DNA from: Nothopassalora personata
Taxonomy: Eukaryota > Ascomycota > Dothideomycetes > Mycosphaerellales > Mycosphaerellaceae
Length of the DNA stretch: 64,000 nucleotides
Direction: 5' to 3'
Assembly: GCA_033816765.1 (NCBI GenBank)
Contig: CM066288.1
Location: forward strand, 1,984,001-2,048,000
Made by a program: the position numbers and the translations under genes. Numbering within the stretch: position 1 is the stretch's first letter; each line of letters starts with the position of its first letter. Below the pieces are notes generated by a model. It was not told the DNA's origin, did not search any database, and saw nothing but the letters and a program-made list of their open reading frames with translations. Below, piece by piece: positions 22,289 through 34,639 of this stretch.

Positions 22289-24540
22289 GTAGTAGAGTAT
22301 AGGCCGGGGAAGAGTAACCTAGCTAATATACTATCGTAACGTAGTAACTACGTATACGTAGCGTAGTAGACGTCGAACTTACTTCCTATCCTATAAAGTA
22401 AGCTATCTTTCTAGAAGGAATCCCTATTAAGAGAGGACGAGCCTATAGTAAGGCGCGTAACCGCTACCTACGAAAAGATATAGGATAAGGCGGCAATAAC
22501 GGTAGTAGGAGCCTACGAGCCGTAGGGGACCCGATCGCTACTAGTAAGAGTGTACGCTATAATAATATAGGGCGGTCTAGGTAAACTACTTATACTACTA
22601 ATAAAAATCGTATAGGGGAGAGACGATAGGTACGTCGTATACTTATCGTAGACGCCTAGCGAAGGGGACGCTAAGAATTAGTATATAAAAGACGGATTAG
22701 TCTATCGTAGAAACGTAATTATCGTATCCGAAGATTACGTAGTAACGGTATAGTTACTCTATATATATTATAACGACCTACTAGTAGGGTACTTTAGTAA
22801 GGTAAAGACTAAAGAGCTACTACGACATTACTACTAGTAGGAATTACTTAGTAAGGATATAAGGGAGTATATAGGAAACTATAGAGCGTATTAAACCTCG
22901 AAGGTAAGGCGCTATCGACCCTACGGCGAGCTATAACTACTACCTAGGCTAGACGGTCTATAGTATTAACGACTAATAGGTTGTGTTAACCTTAGGTTTA
23001 GAGGGGGTCTCTTAGGTCTAACTTGCCCTAATTTCATTTTAGTTTAATTGGACATTTAGGTAAGCTAGTAGGACCTAGTATAGCTATTAAGATATATACT
23101 ACGTAGTTAAGTATTGTAAGCGTAGCATTAAGGAAACAATTCAATTCATGCCTCTCGAGTAGAGGGCATAGGGGTTTAAGTCCGCCAATCCTCTTATTTA
23201 TCTAGCTACTGCGCTACTCTTTACGTGACCTAATTTCACGGTCCCGGGACCGGTAGATACCCCTACTTACATAAGCGCCGCTCTATACCACCACAACTCG
23301 GACAGGCCTACATAGGGTAGTTAGTAGACATTAATAGTAAGAAATTACTATAGATTTTATTACGGACCTACCGCTAAGTAAGCAAGGAGAATACGTATAT
23401 AATACGATCCTAGTAATCGTCGATCGCTACTCTAAAATAAACTTAGATATTCCTATAACTAAGATATATATAGCTATAGAGCTTACGAGGCTCTTACGAG
23501 ACGAAGTCGTACGGTATTATAGTATCTTAGTAGGTATAGTAAGTAACCGCATATTAGTATTTACGAGTAAGTTCTAGAGTAACTTCTACTTTAAGGCATA
23601 GGTAAAGCGTAAGCTATCTATAGCTTTTTACCCTTAGACTAACGGTTAGACTAAGAGGGTAAACTAAATCTTAGAATAGTACCTTCGTTATCACTATAGC
23701 GAGAACTAGATAGAATAGGCTAAGTAGCTAGCTATTACTAAATTCGTATATAATAATAGCGTCTACCCTACGCTACGTATAAGCTTCTTTAAGATAGCGT
23801 ATAGTTAGAGACCTAAGATTACCCTAATACCTATAGGATCTCGAGGCGAGATCCGGGAAGGCGAGGTACTAGTAGCGGTAGACTTAGTTAACCGTATACG
23901 AGAAATACGCGCTACGCTTATAAAGCGCTAGGAAACCGTAGTAGCTAACTAGGCTTACTACTATAATAAGACTTATAAGGCTAAGAGCTAACGTAGGCAA
24001 TATAGTCTTATTATCTACAAAGAACCTAAGGTTAGCGTTACTAAAGAAAAAGATAGGTCCGAAGTTTATTAGACCGTATCGTATTATCGACGCTATCGGT
24101 TTATAGGCGTACCGCCTAGTACTACTAGTAGAATTAAGAATATATAATATATTTTATATATCCCTCCTTAAGCCGTACGCGGGTAGCGAGAAGGATAGAG
24201 GTACTATACCCCTCGCTAATAAGGACGGGGAATATAAAGTAGAGGTAGTACTAGTAAAGCGTAAGTATAAGGGTAAGGTATAGTACCTAGTACGATAGAA
24301 GGGCTAGTTAGAGGAGTATAATAGCTAGGAGCCGGTATAAGGACTCGCGAATACTACGCGTATAGTAGCTAAATATAAGGCGTCTACGGAGACGATATAA
24401 GGCGCGGAAGGATTCGCGAATACTACGCGTATAGTAGCCGAATATAAGGCGTCTACGAAGGTAATATAAGGCGTAGAAGAGAGAGTATAGATCGTGTATT
24501 TAGGCCTTAACCCTTCGGTAGCTAGATATAAGAACCTTAC
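22289..24540 (+). pseudogene. G1a integrase-chromodomain remnant
   Basis: Parallel to G1c 53,396-55,290. It contains the zinc-binding part of integrase, the catalytic core and a chromodomain-like end (DGEYKVEVVLVKRKYKGK). Damage includes many TAG codons, and a solo LTR sits in the region before the core. It closely resembles G1b, so one family is involved. Confidence 0.8.
22964..23333 (+). repeat. solo LTR of the BIG1 family
   Basis: 370 bp, beginning TATTAACGAC and ending TAGACATTA (TG...CA before RIP). It is flanked by the 4-bp TSD ATAG (22,960-22,963 and 23,334-23,337). It lacks a roughly 23-bp internal duplication present in the LTRs of BIG1, and carries the GGTCCCGGGACC palindrome core. 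Confidence 0.9.
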
Positions 24541-24854
24541 CCTTTAGATATAACCTCCTCTTTTTCTTAATAATATAGGGGGGAGGCTACCCGATAGTAT
24601 CTATATAGGAGAGAGACCTCTCCCCCCTAATAGTAATATTAGCTATAACCTGTATATAAGACCTACGGAACTCCTAGTATACTCCGTCTTATTGAAACGC
24701 TCGCTTACTTAGTTAGTAAATACCCCCGATAGTAATAATATTAGAGAGGGGAGAGGAGAGAGAAGAGTAGATAGAAGATTATTTATTTAAAAAACAAACT
24801 TTTATAGGCGCGCGACGGCGCTACGTAGATAGAAGATAGGCGTGTAGTAGGCGG

Positions 24855-25000
24855 CTAGTATACGTAGAACGCTTAATTACTCGTTATTATTCTCCTTATT
24901 ATTATTATCCTTATTAAACTTATCGCGTAGAGTAGGAGGTAAGAACGCCCTATCTACGGCGGTAGTATCAATATTTCTAGCCTATAAGAACTATAACTAC
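24855..25000 (-). pseudogene. last exon of the antisense gene of G1a
   Basis: Corresponds to exon 4 and part of intron 3 of the antisense accessory gene. BIG1 inserted in intron 3; the other exons lie at 44,853-45,760. Confidence 0.65.
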
Positions 25001-25394
25001 TATTGACGACTAATTGGTTGTGTTGACCTTAGGTTTAGTTATGTCGACCTTAGGTTTAGAGGGGGGGGTTCCTTAGGTCTAACTTGCCCCTATTTCATTT
25101 AGGTTTAATTGGACATTTAGGTAAGCTAGCGGGACTAGTATAGCTATTAAGATATATACTACGCAGTTAAGCATTGTAAGCGTAGCATTAAGGCAACAAT
25201 TCAATTTATACCTCTCGAGTAGAGGGCATAGGGGTTTAGGTCCGCTAATCCTCTTATTTTATCCGGCTACTACGCTACTCGTCACGTAACCTAATTTCAC
25301 GGTCCCGGGACCGGCAAATACCTCTGCTTACATAAGCGCCGCTCCACACTACCACAACTTAGACAGGCCTACATAGGGTGGTTAGTAGACATTA
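25001..25394 (+). repeat. BIG1 5' LTR
   Basis: 394 bp, beginning TATTGACGAC and ending GACATTA. Same length as the 3' LTR. It includes an imperfect copy of the palindrome at 25,294-25,319. Confidence 0.9.
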
Positions 25395-25439
25395 TTTTAG
25401 TAGTTAATAAGGGAGGGTATTAAGTGTACATCTGGTAGC

Positions 25440-25640
25440 GTATTAGCATCCAGTTTGTAAGGTTAAAATCACGGTTTAAGGTCTAAGGTTCACGTTTAAG
25501 GTCATTACTCAAGGTTAAGGTTTAAGGTTAAGGTTCAAGGTTAAGGTTCAAGGTCAAGGTTCACGGTTAAGGTCGACTAAGGTCGAAAACACTTAAGGTC
25601 TAAGGTATTTAGTAACAATCACGGTCACAAGGTCCTATTA
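25440..25640 (+). repeat. AAGGTT/AAGGTC repeat leader of BIG1
   Basis: Between the 5' LTR and gag, about 200 bp are made of degenerate short repeats of AAGGTT, AAGGTTC and ACGGTT. CA pairs are intact here, so the stretch escaped RIP. It would be 5' UTR of the element. Confidence 0.75.
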
Positions 25641-25770
25641 AGTAATAACTAGTATTAGCACATTCTAAAGTAAGCACTACGTAACAATAGATACGGCTGC
25701 ATTACTAGAAAAACTTAGTACCTTTACCGACATAGGTAGAGGCTACGAACAGCCTATAAACCCTACGAAA

Positions 25771-28640
25771 ATGGAAGGGGCCTATAGGGATTCTATCCCT
25801 TATAAGGGGATAGAGGAATCGGAGGAAGGGGAAACACCTAAATCTAGTAAGGAAGGGAGAAGCGGAACTAGCGCCGCTAAATTGGGTATAGGTATAGGAA
25901 CGAATAACACAATTAGAATAGATGCTATAACTGCCCTCTTTAGACGATTAGTAGTAGCAATAGAAAACGCTAGCCCTCGCTTTCTACCTCTAGGAGGTGC
26001 TAAGAATCCGTTCTTTAATAGCACTAATGCTACTAAGTTCTAGGAGCGGTTTAGCGACCTAATAGACTAGTATCCGCCTCGGGCATCTATTAAGAAGGAT
26101 GATTTCTAGGGTAGGTTTAAGCGCAATTGCGAAACTACTATCCGGCGCGTAGTTATAAGGCTGCCTAGGTGGCTTACTAACAAGGCACGTTTTAGGAGGG
26201 CGTTCTTATTAGAGTTCTTAAGGTTTAATGCCTACTCGATGTTAGGGAGTCGGGAATATCTTAAGGAGATTGTTAGGGCGTAGTAAGGTAAGAGGCCTAA
26301 AGAACAAGATGTAAAGGAATTCATCCGCCTGTTTATATCCTTAAGTGACCTAATTAAACCTAAGGATTTAGATAACAGCTCCCGGAGTCGCCTCCTCCTT
26401 TAGGGATTGCTAGAGGGAGTCGCGAAAGCGGTCTATAAGGCTTACGGGCTTTACCTAAAGTAACCTAAGAAGTTTAGGGACTTTTAGAGGATCCTCGATA
26501 AAGCTACTAGCATCGTAGATAGTAAGGAGGGATAGAAAGCTATGCATATAGATTTCCCTCTTACTTTACCTTAGCTACACCGCTTAGTCGTGAAGTAAAT
26601 GCCGCGCCTTAAGCCTAAGATTAACACGCTTAAGAAGGCCACTTCTAGGACTGTTGTTAATAATGACCTTATCTAGAAGGTAGCTAAAATGAGCATACGT
26701 GCATACTAGCGCGGTCGCGTCGCGGACGCGGGTACCTTCTACCCGAGCGAGAATTAACGCTCTATATAACCGGAGAGGCACGACCTAGACACTAAACTAT
26801 AGGTTTACGTAATGTAGCGTCCCCTATCGCAGAATCGCGAATAGTCTAAAGCGATAGATAGTTATTACTACAACTGTAGCAGTTCGAAGCACTAGGCTAG
26901 TAACTATAGGGCGATAAGGTCCTTAATATCTCGGGGCTACGTACACCTCGCCCCGAACAACTAGTAGTATCTAGGGAAAGAAGGCGATCCGCGTCCTACT
27001 AAGTTCAACTTTCGGAGGGACTATAGTAAACCGAAACTGCTCTATATGCTCCCTCTACTCGAAGAACATTATAGGCCGATCGAGTTTAATAACTAGTATA
27101 AGATTTCTACACTGCGTAAGCAATAAATAGATAGGTAGGGACTACACTAGGGTAATAAAGGTTACGCCTCCTAATTATTCTAAGCCCCCTCCTAACTTTA
27201 GGCATTTAATAGAGTATAGCCCTTAGGACGTACGGTCTAGCTAAATAGAGAAGGCTACTAGTATATATTAGGTCTTATTCGGAGAAAGTGAAGTGGAGTA
27301 GGCGGTCGACTTAGGCGAGCTTAACGAGGTATCTGCCTATCCTATGCAGTCTAACAAAGTGAAAGGGAAGGCACCCGTAGGCATTCTAAAGAATCCGTAC
27401 CCGAGGACCCGGTCCTTAGCCTAGGATCTACGAGCCCGAGCTAAGGCTACTAAGAAAGTTTGCCTACAATTGGAACAGGAGATCCGGTAAGCTGAGATTA
27501 ACTAGTAGGAGGTTGAAATAATTAATAAAGTCAGTGCTTAAATAAGCGAAACTTAATTATTAGCTAAATCCGGGGTAACCCTAGGAAGGGGAAATAATGC
27601 CTAAGTGAATAGATTAGGGAACGATGCTAATAAAGAACTACCTAAGGATATGCCTATTAGTCCCGTAAACGCCCCCTTCGCATAAAGGAAGCGTATGTAG
27701 AATGCTAAGACTATAAGGATTAATAACTACGTCCGACAATATAGTTCAGCTAGTAATAGCCCGGTTATAAAGGAAGAGGGTATCATCTACTAGATTAATT
27801 AGATCCTCTAGACAACGTTTCCTAATGTGAACCCCTAAGATTAGTTTCGATATAGTCGCTAGTTCGAGGCTACCCTCTTCGGTCGCGTTACTAACACCCC
27901 CGCTCTTTAGGAGAAGCTCGCTATAGTGCGACGCCTTATAGGAAAGGACCCTAAGGTTCGTACTAGACAAGTAGTTACCTATAAAGATGAACCTAAGTAT
28001 AATAAGGAGGTCTTCCGCGAAGATAGTTAGGCCTAGTATGTCGGAGTGTATTTAACTATGCTTTACTCTAAAGGAGCGGTCCCTACTACTAAGCTCTATA
28101 AGGACATTAAGAAAATCGGGCTCTCTAGTGTCCTTAACAACTTTGCTATAGTCCCTAGTCCTTAGGTAGTAGCGGAGTTCGGGATAAATAAGAACTAGAT
28201 TAGGTGCCTAATTAACGAGGGTTCCGAGGTGAATATTATCGGCTAGAGGAACGCTTATAGATTTAGGTTACCGGTAATGTCGAGTGCTTAGCTTACCTTT
28301 CGAGGTGCTAGAGGGCGGGCCTAGTTTAAAGGTGTTATAAGCAATTTAGATGTTTAGGTATTTAGGGTTCACTACTAAATAGACATGTTTATCTTCTCGG
28401 ATCTTAACTCACTAACAATCCTAGGACGTCCGTAGGCCCGTAAGGTGCGACTTACTACCCGTAACTACGATAATGGTTTATAGGAGGGGACTATTACTAG
28501 CCGCAAAGGTGAAAGTGTTATGTTTACTACCCTAGTTAGCTCGGACAGGTACAAGACCCTTTAAGAACTGTTAAAAGCGTCGGGAAATAGAAGGGTAGGT
28601 TAAGTTACGGCGCTTAACCTACCGACTTACTAAAGCCGGA
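25771..28640 (+). pseudogene. BIG1 gag/protease-type ORF
   Basis: Starts at an ATG after CGAAA; the first 90 codons are intact (MEGAYRDSIPYKGIEESEE). A helical capsid-like part follows (EFLRFNAYSMLGSREYLKE, DLIKPKDLDNSSRSRLLLQG). Further on the frame reads aspartic-protease-like text (FIFSDLNSLTILGRP). Stops are mostly TAG where Trp/Gln is expected. No close family is recognised beyond a Ty3-like gag-protease. Confidence 0.65.
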
Positions 28641-28693
28641 TTTAATAAAATCGGTGAGGTTCTCGCACTATCTCGGAGAAACCTCGGACTTTA

Positions 28694-28719
28694 ATTTACC
28701 GGTCCCGGGACCGGTAAAT
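28694..28719. repeat. 26-bp perfect palindrome between gag and pol of BIG1
   Basis: Half-site ATTTACCGGTCCC followed by its exact reverse complement. The same 26 bp recur at 32,520-32,545, and imperfect versions occur in the BIG1-family LTRs (25,294, 44,752 and 23,233). Confidence 0.95.
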
Positions 28720-29001
28720 AGCTATAGTAAGGAAAACGGATACTACTACGACACGACGTATCTATAGGAACCCGGTAAGGCTCTAACGCCTAGTAACTAT
28801 TCAGCTCACTTATTAGGATTGCTTAGGACTACTAGAGCAAAGGAACGAGTTGCAGAAATTGGAATAGGCGCGTTTAAGGGAGATTCTATTACTAACGTTT
28901 ATTTAGTTTAAGGGGATTGGCCTTCCGAGATCCTAAGGCAATCTACATTAAATGCTTAGGCACGAAAGTAACAAGTAGGCTAACATATAGCTAACATTAG
29001 G

Positions 29002-32000
29002 ATGCCGCAGGTCTTCACGATGTATAAGCGTAAGGCGGACAAGAAGAAGCTAGTAGACGCGAGCGTTTACGAACGCCTAGAATCACGAGTTAAGGGAGAT
29101 ATAGAATAGAAGCGTAGGGCGCTGTACCTAGAATCCAAGATGCCTAAAGGACAAGGACCGTTCGATAGGAAGTACTGAACTAAGAAATTCTTAAGTATTA
29201 AGCGAGGTAGCCGGATTACGCTAGAACGACTTACCTTAATTAAGGTTAGTATTAAGCTATTGCTAATAGAAAGGGCCTTATTCGATAAGATGCTCTACAA
29301 CCGGGAGGTAGTCCTTGCTTAGGATTTCAATCACATAAGGCAAATTAGGCACGACGTTATGCCACCTTAGAAGATTAACACGGTCCCTTATAGGCTATAG
29401 TAGGCACGCCCTATCCGGCTATACCTAAGTCTTAGGGTAATTGTTAAGCGCATAATTAGAGCCCGGATTAAGAACAACATCCTAGAATACTTATAAGGGG
29501 CATATTCCAATAGCTAGTTCCTAGTCGTAAAGAAGGTTAATGCCTCTAGAAGCGATGTGCTATATCGGTTAATTAACTTAGCTATACTCCTAAATAAGGT
29601 TACTATACGCGATGCTAACATTCCACCGGACACGGATAGCTTCTTAGAGGATTTTGCCGGTTACCGAGTTGCTTCACTTATAGACCTGTTTTTAGGTTAT
29701 AATTAGATTACTTTAGATAAGTCCTACCGGGACTTAACAGCCTTTATGACCCCTCTTAGCCTAGTACGCAACACGACTCTACCTTAAGGGGCTACTAATT
29801 CGGTTACTTAGTTCGTACGTACGGTAATAAAGATTCTACTTAATTATATCTCGCATCGAGTAAAGCCGTTTCTCGATAACATCGGTATTAAGGGACTAAC
29901 TAAGGACTATAGGAATGCCGAAGTAGAGCCTAGGCTAAGGAGATAGGTTGTTAAGCACATCGTCTCCCTAGATCTAGTTCTTACTAACCTAGAAAGAGCT
30001 AGTACGGTGGTTACTAGAGGTAAATCCCAATGGTTATATAAAAAGCTTAAGATTGTTAGGTACGTTACTAGCCCGGATAGTCGCTATCCTAACCCGAAGG
30101 TTGTAGCTAAGATCCTAGACTAGCCTACGCCCACCTATATTAAGGAGGTCCGCACCTATGTAGGGCTGTATGTATACTTCCGGATATAGATCCCCTAGTT
30201 CGTTATTATTGCTCGACTAATGTATAAGCTACTAAAGAAGGACGCCGAGTTCACCTAGACAGAAAATGAGCAGTTCTTAAAAGAAGAGGTTACTAGATAC
30301 CTTATGTAGGCTCTAGCCTTAGTTACCCTCTACTACTTACCTAGTGCTAGGTCCATCTTTATCTTAGTTAATGCTAGCGGCACTAGATAGGGATGTATCG
30401 TTTCTTAAGAATTAATAGATAGTACTCGACGGCGTTACCCGGTGCGGTATAAGAGTAGAATCTAGAACGCGTTAGAATCTAGATATAATGCTAGTAAGCG
30501 GGAATGCCTTAGGGTTCTTAAGGGGCTTAAGAAGATCTAAAGATATATTACTAGCGTTAATTTTGTCCTTAAGGTTAATGCTAAGACACTTATATAGTAA
30601 CTTAACCGGCCGGCTTCGGACCTACCTAACTCGGCAATGGCCTGGTAGGTCGTATAGATTAGGCTATTTACATTCGAAGTAAAGCACGTTACGGGAGCTA
30701 GGTATACTAGCCTAGATGCCCTATCTCGTAGGCCCTCTACACCTTAGGAACCTAGGGAAGCTAACGAAGACGAAGTCGACTAGATAATTAATAATAAGCT
30801 ATTTGGGTACCCGGAGCCGGTCGACACCTATCTAGTTGAAATCTAGAAAACACGACATCTCGGGGACTAATATTCTAAAAGCTCTTAGTAACTTGCTTAG
30901 GTTATAGAAACTAGGACCTGGCCCGATAGTATTACCCGTACTAAGTACCGGCGACTAGTAAAGAAGAGCGTCAATTTCTTTGTCCGGGACTAATTGCTAT
31001 TCTTCTAGAAGCGCCGAGGAGCACCGTTATAGCTTATAATTAACGATAATGAGGCTTAGAAGGAGATTATTATAGAATGCCATAAGAGACACGGTCACCG
31101 CAGCGCTAAGGTCGTGTATAACCTTATTTCCGATCGGTATTACTAGGACGGGTGCTTCGCCGATGTCTCTACGTAGATTCAAAGTTATGCTCCTTATAGG
31201 TTTCGCGAAGGTAACTAGCGCGCTAGTAAGCTTCACTTATCGAGCCCTTAGGTTATTAGTGAAAAGTAGTAGTCGGACCCCGTCTAGGTGCATAAAAATG
31301 GATACCTCCTAGTTACGCGCGAAGCACTTAGCAACTAGATCGAGGCTAGAGTAACGAGGGCACCTCCTAGCTCTAAGACGGTTACTAAGTTTCTATACGA
31401 AGATGTCTTCTATAGGCACGGCTACTATACTGAAATTGTGCTTAATAACGCTACGGTTTATACGGCTGAGGTTAAGCGGTTACTCGTAGGACTTAGTGTT
31501 CGAAGGATCCGAATATTACCGTACTATCCGTAGTCTAATACTCCGGTCGAGGCTAGATACCGTCCGATTCTTATAGCGTTAGTAAAGCTTATAAGGAACA
31601 CATACCGCAGATGGGAGTAATAGGTACCCGCTATGTTATAGGCTAATAGGACCACGACCTGTCGTACTACTAGAATGACGCTAGCTTAGGTCCTATATAG
31701 CTATCGCACGATTCTACTAATTGAGGTTAAGCACCCGACGTAGGCAAATTACTAATAGGGATCGGTAAGAACGACTAAGGACCTACTTACTATACGTGCG
31801 CGTTAACTCTAGGCTCGAGACCTTAGTTTAGAAGAGCTACATGCTCGAAGGAAGCGACTAAGAGAACTTAGTAAGGACTACTTTAATTCTTACCGGAATG
31901 TTAACTCTATTAGTTTCTAGAAGGGCGACCTTGTTATAAGATTCGATAAACTATATAAGGATAACTTCTTACGTAAGATCGGTTACCGATAGTAAGGTCT

Positions 32001-32545
32001 ATATCGGGTATCTAGTGTCTCTAGGGAGTTTAGTACCTATATTCTTAAGGAACTTAATAGCACGCTAATAAAGGGTGTTTAGGCACGAGAAAACCTTAAG
32101 CTAGTTCTAGAGCTTCGCCCGGATAACATAGGAGTACTAAACTTGGATAATAGGACCGATCTCGTAATAGGGGAGGGAGAAGTCGCTAATAGCGTCGCTA
32201 ATAGCGAAGATAGCAGTAATTCGAACGAGATCGAGCCTATCGCCGACGAAGACGTGCTACCTGTAGGAGTTAATAAAAAGGGATCGTATCCTAAACCGGA
32301 ATCTAAGAAGCTATAGGTTAGGCCTTATAACCTTTCTATAGCCGAAATTTTATAGTTCAGTAGGATCGAGGCTAAGAACTAATTAGTTAGTAATGGCGTA
32401 TAGAGTTCACTTTCCTTAGGCATGTGTTGTATATGCCCTTTAGTTTATTAAGCCGATTCGGTTATCTAGACTTCACTTTATAGGGTGTTCTTACCTTAGT
32501 TAGACCTTAGTAGAGTTACATTTACCGGTCCCGGGACCGGTAAAT
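29002..32545 (+). pseudogene. BIG1 pol (reverse transcriptase, RNase H, integrase)
   Basis: Starts MPQVFTMYKRKADKKK. Reverse transcriptase shows SNSQFLVVKKVNA, DLFLGYNQITLDKS and the active-site region KPFLDNIGIKG (normally DD). RNase H follows (FILVNASGTRQGCIVSQ, NASKRECLRVLKGLKK) and the linker ARYTSLDALSRRPS. Integrase has ECHKRHGHRSAKVVYNLI and PYYPQSNTPVEARYRPI. This type of reverse transcriptase differs clearly from the G1/G2 chromoviruses. The frame runs on into a hydrophobic stretch near 32,570-32,760. Confidence 0.8.
32520..32545. repeat. second copy of the 26-bp palindrome, near the pol end
   Basis: Identical to the copy at 28,694-28,719. A CACGTGA box follows, and the arrangement of box plus palindrome mirrors, in inverted order, the one in the LTR. 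A half copy (ACCGGTCCCGG) lies near 32,680. Confidence 0.95.
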
Positions 32546-33076
32546 CGGATCACGTGACAGCGTAGTATGCCCCTACCGAATGCTTACCTAGGTGGTTACT
32601 AGCACTGGTTTTCGGTTACATGTAGGGTTATCGGACCTTTAGTATAGCCTTAATAGCACTGCTCTTACTACTTATAAGACCGGTCCCGGCGCTACTGCCT
32701 TATAACGGTTATAGGGACATACGCTAAGAGGCATACTTAAGCGTAGCTCTCTATCTACTACTTCCTCTCTTTTTCTTTAAACACTAACACTATTACTAGA
32801 GCTACTAACACATCTATCTACTACTACACACATTAGACGGTTCTTTAGCCTCTCTCTCTCTTTACGACCTTAACCTTCTTTAAAGCTCCTACCCTAACAC
32901 TAAGCTTTTAAAGCTTACTATTACTCTAGAGTAGTACTACGAGATAGCTAGCTCTTACGATCTTACTAATAGCGAATCTTAGTTATTATAGCTTTAGCTA
33001 GTCTATCGTTACGCCCGGCTAGCTCGAGCATAGCGCTTACTAGTACTATTACTAGGCTTACCCGCCTACCTTAGAC

Positions 33077-33271
33077 TATTAAGGGATGTCGTAATGTATA
33101 GCACGCCCACGACCTCTAGTCGTAGATGAACTAATTCTTACCTTTTGTTTAAGACGTATTGCGCGTCGTAAGGTGTACGTATACGTGTCACGTACGGCTT
33201 AGTAGCTAGTCGCGACCGTATATTATATATAAGGCTACATGTAAGGGTTAGCTACTAGGCTACCCCTTACA
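33077..33271 (-). repeat. G2 3' LTR
   Basis: 195 bp, plus-strand start TATTAAGGGATGTCG and end CCCCTTACA. Pairs with 39,575-39,769. Confidence 0.93.
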
Positions 33272-33577
33272 ATTGCCTCCCCTCCCGTACGAGCTATCCT
33301 TAGCTCGCTAGTTACTACGTAGAGGCTCCTACGTACTTCTAGAACTATAGTTACTATACGGCCTATATGCGGGTTGCGTACGTGTCGTTATGTAGGTATA
33401 GGTAAGTAAGGCTTAGTTACTATGCCGACGTAGCTAGTTAGGGGCATAAAACTCTAGCCTAACCTAGTTCTATTTCGTAGCACGTTCCCTAGCGTACTAC
33501 CTTCGTCGTACTACTACTACGTACCCGCACCGTACCCGTACCGTAAGCGCCTCGCTAGTATTATTATTATTATTATT

Positions 33578-34512
33578 ATGTCGGACGGGCCCTCCTCGCC
33601 GCTATTCTCTAGCCGCTCCGCCTCCTCTAGTAGTACTAGTAGCGATAGTACTACTAGCGCCTTAGAAGACGAGCGCCGCTAGGCGGCTCTAGTACGTAAC
33701 GCACCTAGAACGCCTAGTAGTCGCAAGCGACTAGTATCTCTCTCGTAGCTACTAACGCCCTCGCCCGCTACCAAGCTCTCGTAGCGGATTAATATATATA
33801 TACGGTGCCTCCTATACTTCGTTAGGGGTAAGTCTCTACGCGCGCCGCCTACGATTCGTATGCTAACTACTTACTAGACGAAGCCGATAACTGTAATAGT
33901 GTTACTACCGGCGAGCTCCTAAGGAAGTATAGCCGCTATAGGCGTAATAGACATAGCTACGTACCTAACACTAGCTACGCTATCGCCTCGCTAGTAAGTC
34001 GCCTACGCGCCGCGCGCTCCTAGCGCGACTTCCTTACGGCTATAATAGGCTAGGCGCCTATAGACCTCTAGTAGTAGGAGCTAGTAGAGCAGATCCGCCT
34101 ATGTACCTAGCTAGATAACGACATTACGGAGGTAAGTCGCTACTTCGCTCCTACGAGTCGACTACTACTCGCGTGCGGGGGCTCTAGTACGTCTCCTATG
34201 CTTCGGCTAACCCTTTCTATAGGCTATTAGGCAATTTAATGCCTATAAGCATAAGCGTGCCGGGGAAACCCGCATACGTGCTTCTACCGCCGCTACTACT
34301 GCCGCCGCCCCCGCCGCCGAAGCCCTCGCGCTCTAGTAGGAGTAGAACCGCGCCCTTAATGGGCTGTTCGAACTCGGCCGCGCCGTAAGTTGCATGTTCC
34401 TCGTATACGTGTACCCTACTAACCGTAGTCCTAGTTTCTATAGGCGTAGAACATTAACACTACCGCCGCCGACTAGGCGTTCCTACCTAAGTTACTACGT
34501 AACGACAACTAA
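33578..34512 (+). pseudogene. antisense four-exon accessory gene of G2
   Basis: Starts with ATG (MSDGPSSPLFSSRSASSSS). Exons are 33,578-33,827, 33,878-34,131, 34,223-34,384 and 34,444-34,512. Introns are 50, 91 and 59 nt; all three donors are GTAAGT, branch sites read CTAAC and acceptors end TAG. Spliced length is 735 nt, about 244 residues. Exon 2 is 254 nt, as in G1, and encodes NSVTTGELLRKYSRYRRNRH; LFELGRA at the end of exon 3 is also shared with G1. Remaining stops are TAG at Trp/Gln positions. It is oriented opposite to pol. Unknown function. Confidence 0.72.
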
Positions 34513-34639
34513 GGCGCTCGCCTTACATGCTACTTGCGGGCTCCTCGCCTACTACTACTCTACGTAGCTCCTAGTAGGCGCGCTACTCTTTAGCTTTTAT
34601 TTTGTTTATAGTTAAGAAAAGTTTTGTTTATGCTCTAGT

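Noticed and set aside
25500..25570. Telomere-like repeat.
   Set aside because: The unit is AAGGTT/AAGGTC, degenerate and not TTAGGG, and it lies in the leader of BIG1.
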